Part shown: positions 60,246-64,000 of the stretch, one piece after another | Layout of the letters: each line of letters begins with the position of its first letter | How positions within the stretch are numbered: position 1 is the first letter of the stretch | DNA from: Ammonifex degensii KC4 | GTDB taxonomy: Bacteria; Bacillota; Desulfotomaculia; Desulfotomaculales; Ammonificaceae | DNA length: 64,000 nucleotides | Assembly (NCBI RefSeq): GCF_000024605.1 | Contig: NC_013385.1 | Coordinates: forward strand, 2,060,175-2,124,174 | Direction: 5' to 3' | Program-made: the position numbers and the translations under genes | The notes under the pieces: model-generated | What the model was told of the DNA's origin: nothing | What the model saw: the letters and a program-made list of their open reading frames with translations, nothing else | Database searches by the model: none

Positions 60246-60482
60246 TTATTCGCTCACGAAGGGCAGCAGGGCCATGATCCGGGCCCGCTTTATAGCCACC
60301 GTGAGCATGCGCTGGTGGCGCGCGCAGTTACCCGTTATGCGCCGGGGCAGGATCTTACCCCGGTCGGAGATGAACTTCTTCAAGCGGTTGACATCCTTAT
60401 AGTCCACCTTATCTATCTTCTCCACGCAGAAGCTGCAAATGCGCTTCTTGCGCCGCGAGCGTCTGTCCTTTTTCACCCTCAA
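60246..60482 (-). CDS. rpsR: 30S ribosomal protein S18
   Basis: 78 residues with the typical core [20 protein letters not shown] and [20 protein letters not shown]. The basic N-terminus contains a CSFC pair, as in zinc-binding variants. It follows ssb by 12 bases in the conserved rpsF-ssb-rpsR operon. Confidence 0.98.
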   Translation of the reverse strand: MRVKKDRRSRRKKRICSFCVEKIDKVDYKDVNRLKKFISDRGKILPRRITGNCARHQRMLTVAIKRARIMALLPFVSE

Positions 60483-60494
60483 ACCTCCTTTGGT

Positions 60495-60914
60495 CTAGAA
60501 CGGAATATCATCGTCAGAGAAGTCTATGACCTCCGACATGTCCAAGTCTTCGCTCTCTTTAGAAGCGTCGGGCATCTGCTCCCTCCCGGCGTCCTTAGGC
60601 CGGTCCAGGAAGCGCACGTTCTCCGCCACCACTTCGGCCGCGCGGCGCCTTATCCCTTGGCTGTCGTCGTAGGAGCGGATTTGTAAGCGCCCCTCTACTG
60701 CCACCAACCTTCCACGCGTCAGGTTGCGATGGCAAACTTCCGCCAACCCCGACCACACCACCACGTCGATGAAGTCCGTCCGCCGCTCCCCCTGCCGGTT
60801 GCCCCCCGGCCGGTCAACGGCTACCGTGAAGCTTCCCACGGGCGTCCCCGTAGGAGTATAGCGCAGCTCAGGATCGCGCACCAGCCGGCCGATCAAGATG
60901 ACCCGGTTAAGCAC
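60495..60914 (-). CDS. ssb: Single-stranded DNA-binding protein
   Basis: A 139-residue OB-fold protein: MLNRVILIGRLVRDPELRYT, TDFIDVVVWSGLAEV, LVAVEGRLQIRSYDD. The acidic tail ends DFSDDDIPF, the partner-binding peptide. It lies between rpsF and rpsR, its normal place. Note the unusual basic insertion IRRRAAEVVAENV, still within family range. Confidence 0.97.
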   Translation of the reverse strand: MLNRVILIGRLVRDPELRYTPTGTPVGSFTVAVDRPGGNRQGERRTDFIDVVVWSGLAEVCHRNLTRGRLVAVEGRLQIRSYDDSQGIRRRAAEVVAENVRFLDRPKDAGREQMPDASKESEDLDMSEVIDFSDDDIPF

Positions 60915-60926
60915 GGCAAAAACCTC

Positions 60927-61214
60927 CTACTCGTCCTCCCGGACGATGATGTGGCGGAGGACGTCCCCGGTGATCTTAAATACCCGGTCGAGTTCCTGCA
61001 CTACGGGCGGTTCGGCCTGAAAGCGCATGACTATGTACTGGCCTTCCCGCTCTTTCTCGATCGGGTACGCCAACCGCCGCTTCCCCCAGCGGTCTATGCT
61101 TACCACCGTGCCGCCCCCGTCTTCCACTATCTTCTTAAATTTCTCCACCACTGCCTCTAGGGCTTCTCCTTCCACCTGAGGGCGCACGATGTACATAGTC
61201 TCGTAGGCCCGCAT
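60927..61214 (-). CDS. rpsF: 30S ribosomal protein S6
   Basis: 95 residues: MRAYETMYIVRPQVEGEALE and KRRLAYPIEKEREGQYIVMR are the S6 signatures. The ATG at 61214 has an AGGTGA site and matches the family start; the frame opens eight codons earlier. It is the first gene of rpsF-ssb-rpsR. Confidence 0.97.
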   Translation of the reverse strand: MRAYETMYIVRPQVEGEALEAVVEKFKKIVEDGGGTVVSIDRWGKRRLAYPIEKEREGQYIVMRFQAEPPVVQELDRVFKITGDVLRHIIVREDE

Positions 61215-61315
61215 CCTTTCACCTCCCCTCGGTCTCAAGCGGCCCCGGTTTTCGGCACCGGAGCAGGGAAGCCGTTGTTATCTTACCATACGGTGGGGGC
61301 AGGAGCAAGAGAGGG

Positions 61316-61510
61316 TTAAGGGGTATGGCCAGGGCTTTCTACCGCCCGCAGGAGGCGCAGAACTTTTTCCCGGGGGAGAAGGATTATTCGCCCGCACCCG
61401 CAGCACCTGAGACGCACGTCTACCCCGGTGCGTAAGATCTCCCACACTTCGCTCCCGCAAGGATGAGGCTTTTTCAGGCGCAGCCGCATCCCCACCTCCA
61501 GCTTTACCAC
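61316..61510 (-). CDS. DUF951 family small protein
   Basis: 64 residues with the family pattern LRLKKPHPCGSEVWEILRTG and RLRCCGCGRIILLPR; Cys residues may bind zinc. The GTG start has AGGGGGG seven bases upstream and overlaps the cvpA stop by seven bases. DUF951 genes usually precede rpsF in Clostridia and Bacilli; the function is unknown. Confidence 0.9.
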   Translation of the reverse strand: MVKLEVGMRLRLKKPHPCGSEVWEILRTGVDVRLRCCGCGRIILLPREKVLRLLRAVESPGHTP

Positions 61511-62109
61511 ACAAGCATGCCCCCCTGGCGTAGCACAGGCGAAAAGGTCTTGACCGCCTGCCAGAATCCTCGGTAGTAAGAGGCCAAGTGGCTGGTAGCC
61601 AGCACCTCGGCCAGAGGGTTAACGACGTAAGGAAGCAAGGAAACTTCTGCCATTTTCTGCACCAGGAAGAAGACCGCCGCGCTGAAGAGAAACCCCCACA
61701 AGGCTCCTATGAGTAACCCCGCGGTTCGGTCCACTAGTGGAAAGCCTAAGGGCTTTACCAGGCTGGTAAGCGCGGTGGCGGAAAAGAAGAAGATCCTCTC
61801 GGCCAGCAGGAAAAGGAGGAAGAAGGAAAGCCCCCCGACCACCGCCGCCGCCAGCCGGTAGGCCATCTCTTCGGTGGGAAAAGCTCCTGCTCTGCTCCCG
61901 AGGTGTTGCAGGATCTCGCGCGCCAACCAGGCGGTTAAGTGCCAGTTGCGGTCGAGAATATCGGCTAGCCGGGAAGCGTAGCGGCTGGCGACCACGAAGC
62001 CCACAAAAACAGCCGCCATGTACAGAAGGCTCAGGATCAACCCCTGCCGCCAGCCCTTCCAGGCTCCCGCCCCTATTAAAAGCAAAAGGACAAGATCAAG
62101 CCAGTTCAT
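61504..62109 (-). CDS. CvpA-family membrane protein
   Basis: About 201 residues from the ATG at 62109 (MNWLDLVLLLLIGAGAWKGW), the family start; the frame opens at 62175 with a charged, unlikely N-terminus. Four hydrophobic segments (about 5-22, 28-44, 80-101, 126-148) and a conserved DRTAGLLIGALWG loop fit CvpA. These proteins are linked to colicin V production or to membrane stress; the role here is unknown. It is divergent from yyaC. Confidence 0.85.
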   Translation of the reverse strand: MNWLDLVLLLLIGAGAWKGWRQGLILSLLYMAAVFVGFVVASRYASRLADILDRNWHLTAWLAREILQHLGSRAGAFPTEEMAYRLAAAVVGGLSFFLLFLLAERIFFFSATALTSLVKPLGFPLVDRTAGLLIGALWGFLFSAAVFFLVQKMAEVSLLPYVVNPLAEVLATSHLASYYRGFWQAVKTFSPVLRQGGMLVW

Positions 62110-62236
62110 CCCCAGCCCCACTCTTACTTTCCTCTCATGCTCTTTTTCGCCGCCCCGCGCTTTCTCTCCTCCCACCGACCGAAAGATGAATGAAGTAAAA
62201 AAAGTTGGTCATAATGGGAAGAGGAGGTGACAAGTA

Positions 62237-62848
62237 GTGGAAGGATTCCTCGACCTTACCTGCAACCGCGTGCTCAAAGCGCAGCCGCGCTTTCGCATAC
62301 ACTACGGTGCTCCCGATGCGTCCTACCGGTTGGCGGCGGAGTTGGGCAAGTACTTGAAGCCTTACCTTCGACATCCCGGTACTCCTCTGGTCCTCCTTTG
62401 CATAGGAACCGACCGTTCTACCGGGGACGCCCTCGGACCCTTGGTAGGGAGCCAGGTGGCGGCGGCCTCCTGCCCACACTACCATGTCTACGGGACGCTG
62501 GCCGAACCGGTGCACGCTGCCAATCTACAAAGCAAACTCAAGGAGATTTACGCCCGTCACCAGCACCCTTTCATATTGGCAGTGGACGCCTCGCTGGGAA
62601 GGCCGGAGAGTGTGGGCTACATAAACGTAGGGGAAGGGCCCATCTTCCCCGGGGCAGGAGTGCACAAAAATCTTCCTCCGGTAGGGGATCTGCACATAAC
62701 GGCGGTGGTCAACGTGGGGGGATTTCTGGAGTACCTGGTCCTGCAAAACACCCGCCTCAATTTGGTAATGCAGCAAGCGAAGGTGATAGCTGAAGCCCTC
62801 TTGCAGGCAGTATCCGCACCTTACCTAAGCCAGGCCGCTTTAGGCTAA
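62237..62848 (+). CDS. yyaC: Sporulation protein YyaC (DUF1256)
   Basis: 203 residues of the YyaC family, related to germination protease GPR in fold. VLLCIGTDRSTGDALGPLVG and FILAVDASLGRPESVG are the conserved segments, and PGAGVHKNLPPVGDLHITAV follows. GTG at 62237 has GAGGAGGTGA upstream. It ends at a 17-bp perfect terminator stem. In Bacillus yyaC is expressed during sporulation; the enzymatic activity is unsettled. Confidence 0.92.
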   Translation: MEGFLDLTCNRVLKAQPRFRIHYGAPDASYRLAAELGKYLKPYLRHPGTPLVLLCIGTDRSTGDALGPLVGSQVAAASCPHYHVYGTLAEPVHAANLQSKLKEIYARHQHPFILAVDASLGRPESVGYINVGEGPIFPGAGVHKNLPPVGDLHITAVVNVGGFLEYLVLQNTRLNLVMQQAKVIAEALLQAVSAPYLSQAALG

Positions 62849-62884
62849 AATTTAAAGGCCCCGGACTCCGGGGCCTTTAAATTT
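62848..62884. terminator. Perfect 17-bp bidirectional terminator
   Basis: AAATTTAAAGGCCCCGG and its exact complement flank ACT. The stem starts with the last base of the yyaC stop and ends three bases before the small convergent gene's stop, with T- or A-rich tails on both sides. Confidence 0.9.
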
Positions 62885-62886
62885 CT

Positions 62887-63058
62887 TTACGCTTCTAGGC
62901 GTCTTGCTCTAGCCTTTACCGCCTCTACTATTTCCTCGGCGCCCTTCCCTCGAGCGTCTATAAAGGGGGGCCGAGACCTCCATATCCGCCATTCCCGTAG
63001 ACACCCAGGCCACGACACCACCTCCCTCCGTAGTCTTCCCGCCGGGAGGGGGACTCAT
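62887..63058 (-). pseudogene. Small coupled gene with frameshift at a C6 run
   Basis: Reading from ATG 63058, which overlaps the previous TGA as ATGA, the product is MSPPPGGKTTEGG then VVAWVSTGMADMEVSAP. After six C (minus strand, 62970-62965) the natural-looking continuation FIDARGKGAEEIVEAVKARA to RRLEA lies in the +1 frame and stops at 62887, three bases before the terminator. Without the shift the frame ends soon in a different tail. Total about 57 residues. Family unknown. One fewer C would restore it. Confidence 0.5.
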
Positions 63059-63699
63059 GCCTCCTGCTTAGGGCCGAGTTCTTCCAGGAGGGCGATTACT
63101 TCCTCGTCGGTGGTCTGTTCGAAATGTTCGTAAAACTGCCCGACCGCCATGAAAAATTCGGGAGCATAAAGACAAACCAACTCGTCTACCTCCGGGCGCA
63201 GGAAGGACAGAGTATCGGGAGGGGCCACCGGAACGGCCAAGATGATCTCCCGGGGAGAAGCCCTTTTGAGCGAGCGCAGCGCTGCCAGGACGGTAAACCC
63301 GGTGGCTATGCCGTCGTCGGTGAGGATGATAGTCCGGTCACGCCAGGAGACTGGAGGAAGGGAAGCGCGGTAGCGCTTGAGCCGCCTTTCCACCTCCTCC
63401 AACGCCTCCCGCACCAGCACTTCTTTTTCTTCCGGCGTCACCCTCAGCCGCTGCACCAGATCTTCGTTAAAGAGGGGGATACCGTCCTGGGTCACCGCCC
63501 CTATGGCTAACTCCGGGTTGCCGGGAGCTCCGATCTTGCGCGGGATGATCACGTCCAGGGGAAGCTTTAGCTCCCGGGCTATCTCCGCTCCCACCACCAC
63601 CCCGCCCCGGGGGATGGCCAGCACCAAGCCCCTGGGGTAATTCCTTCCTTTGAGACGCGCCGCCAACTGCCTTCCCGCATCCACCCGATCCACAAACAA
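63055..63699 (-). CDS. Phosphoribosyltransferase domain protein (COG1926 type)
   Basis: 214 residues with a PRTase fold: VLAIPRGGVVVGAEIARELK near the N-terminus and the PRPP loop RTIILTDDGIATGFTVLAAL. Similar proteins are annotated as predicted phosphoribosyltransferases without a known nucleobase; some are fused to hydrolases. It is followed by the frameshifted small gene (ATGA coupling) and preceded five bases upstream by the DUF4446 gene. Confidence 0.85.
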   Translation of the reverse strand: MFVDRVDAGRQLAARLKGRNYPRGLVLAIPRGGVVVGAEIARELKLPLDVIIPRKIGAPGNPELAIGAVTQDGIPLFNEDLVQRLRVTPEEKEVLVREALEEVERRLKRYRASLPPVSWRDRTIILTDDGIATGFTVLAALRSLKRASPREIILAVPVAPPDTLSFLRPEVDELVCLYAPEFFMAVGQFYEHFEQTTDEEVIALLEELGPKQEA

Positions 63700-63704
63700 G
63701 GATT

Positions 63705-64000
63705 TCAGCCCCCTTGCTTGGCTGCCGCCAGCACTTCCTCCTCTTCTTTCGCTAGTCTGGCCTGAGGCGCACCTCTCCTTACTTCCTTGGCGTACATGCG
63801 CGCTTCGCGACGGCCGTAAAGCCCGGTGAGTATAAAGCCGTCCCCTTCACCGTCCAGAAAGACGGCGCTGAAACTTAACTCCCCACCCACATCGGCAAAG
63901 GCGTTGTAGCGCTTCAACACTGGCGTCCGCACGCATTTGCGCAGCTTCTCTTCCTGTTCCTCTTGCCGCTTTTGGAGCTCTAGCAAGAGCTTTTTTGTCT
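63705..64000 (-). CDS. DUF4446 family protein, cut by the window edge
   Basis: The readable part covers the C-terminal region of a DUF4446 protein: RYNAFADVGGELSFSAVFLD and GFILTGLYGRREARMYAKEV are its signature. The frame continues open to the end of the window (TKKLLLELQKR), so the N-terminal membrane anchor and start lie outside. The family is common near the origin in Clostridia; its function is unknown. Confidence 0.85.
   Translation of the reverse strand, partial: TKKLLLELQKRQEEQEEKLRKCVRTPVLKRYNAFADVGGELSFSAVFLDGEGDGFILTGLYGRREARMYAKEVRRGAPQARLAKEEEEVLAAAKQGG

Overview
The window is a 64 kb piece of a moderately GC-rich, low-repeat bacterial chromosome from the origin-proximal half of a Firmicutes genome. 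Three things point there. The conserved Bacillus/Clostridia order is present: pth-mfd-spoVT-mazG-hup-rqcP-yabP-yabQ-divIC, metG-tatD-yabE-ksgA-yabG, tmk-holB-ricT-rsmI, dnaX-ybaB-recR-bofA, and rpsF-ssb-rpsR-rplI-dnaB-purA. The SRP RNA is of the long Bacillus type. Sporulation genes (yabP, yabQ, yabG, spoVT, bofA, yyaC and a SPOCS/LysM protein) are scattered through. A complete dsrA-dsrB-dsrD cluster, an AhbC-like heme synthase, system II cytochrome c assembly proteins, a six-heme cytochrome and a four-subunit 2-oxoacid:ferredoxin oxidoreductase mark an anaerobe that respires sulfite/sulfate. By inference this is a thermophilic Clostridia-class sulfur respirer of the Ammonifex/Moorella/Desulfotomaculum kind; the sequence does not fix the genus.

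Layout: 0-9 kb, hisG followed by the long minus-strand pth-to-divIC operon. 9-13 kb, cytochrome c maturation (resB, ccsA), ahbC and a multiheme cytochrome. 13-18 kb, prs-glmU, a LysR regulator, and a YedE/TusA pair. 17.9-22.1 kb, a mobile-element pocket: an internally deleted ISLre2-type element sits at the tusA stop codon, followed by an IS607-type tnpA(deleted)-tnpB element whose tnpB is split by an IS481-like element with perfect 16-bp direct repeats, then about 320 bp of strongly structured GC-rich sequence resembling a TnpB guide-RNA locus. 22.2-28 kb, the sulfite-reductase neighbourhood (zinc ribbon, HEAT-repeat, cysteine-cluster and TPR proteins, dsrD, dsrB, dsrA) with a consensus sigma-A promoter, a Rex-type 18-bp operator and a second palindrome in the dsr leader.

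28-36 kb, ispE and a GntR regulator, a ZIP transporter, a second YbaB-like operon, a series of tiny single-span membrane proteins ahead of a trypsin-like protease, the SPOCS/LysM protein and a frameshifted upstream partner. 36-46.7 kb, housekeeping genes of RNA modification, tRNA charging and replication. 46.7-51.5 kb, a PLP decarboxylase and the kor operon with a P-loop ATPase. 51.5-55.6 kb, bofA, recR, ybaB, dnaX, the SRP RNA, six tRNA genes (four serine isoacceptors, two arginine) and tadA. 55.6-64 kb, purA, an FAD enzyme, dnaB, ribosomal proteins and ssb, cvpA, yyaC, a frameshifted small gene, a phosphoribosyltransferase and a DUF4446 gene cut by the window edge.

Functionally, DsrAB receives electrons for sulfite reduction and needs siroheme; AhbC diverts siroheme to heme, which the ResB/CcsA system attaches to cytochromes; Kor enzymes make reduced ferredoxin. 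The Rex-type site suggests that the NADH/NAD ratio sets dsr expression. No CRISPR array or riboswitch was found. Apart from the structured mobile-element tail (21.8-22.25 kb) and the SRP RNA interval, no gene-free stretch exceeds about 260 bp.
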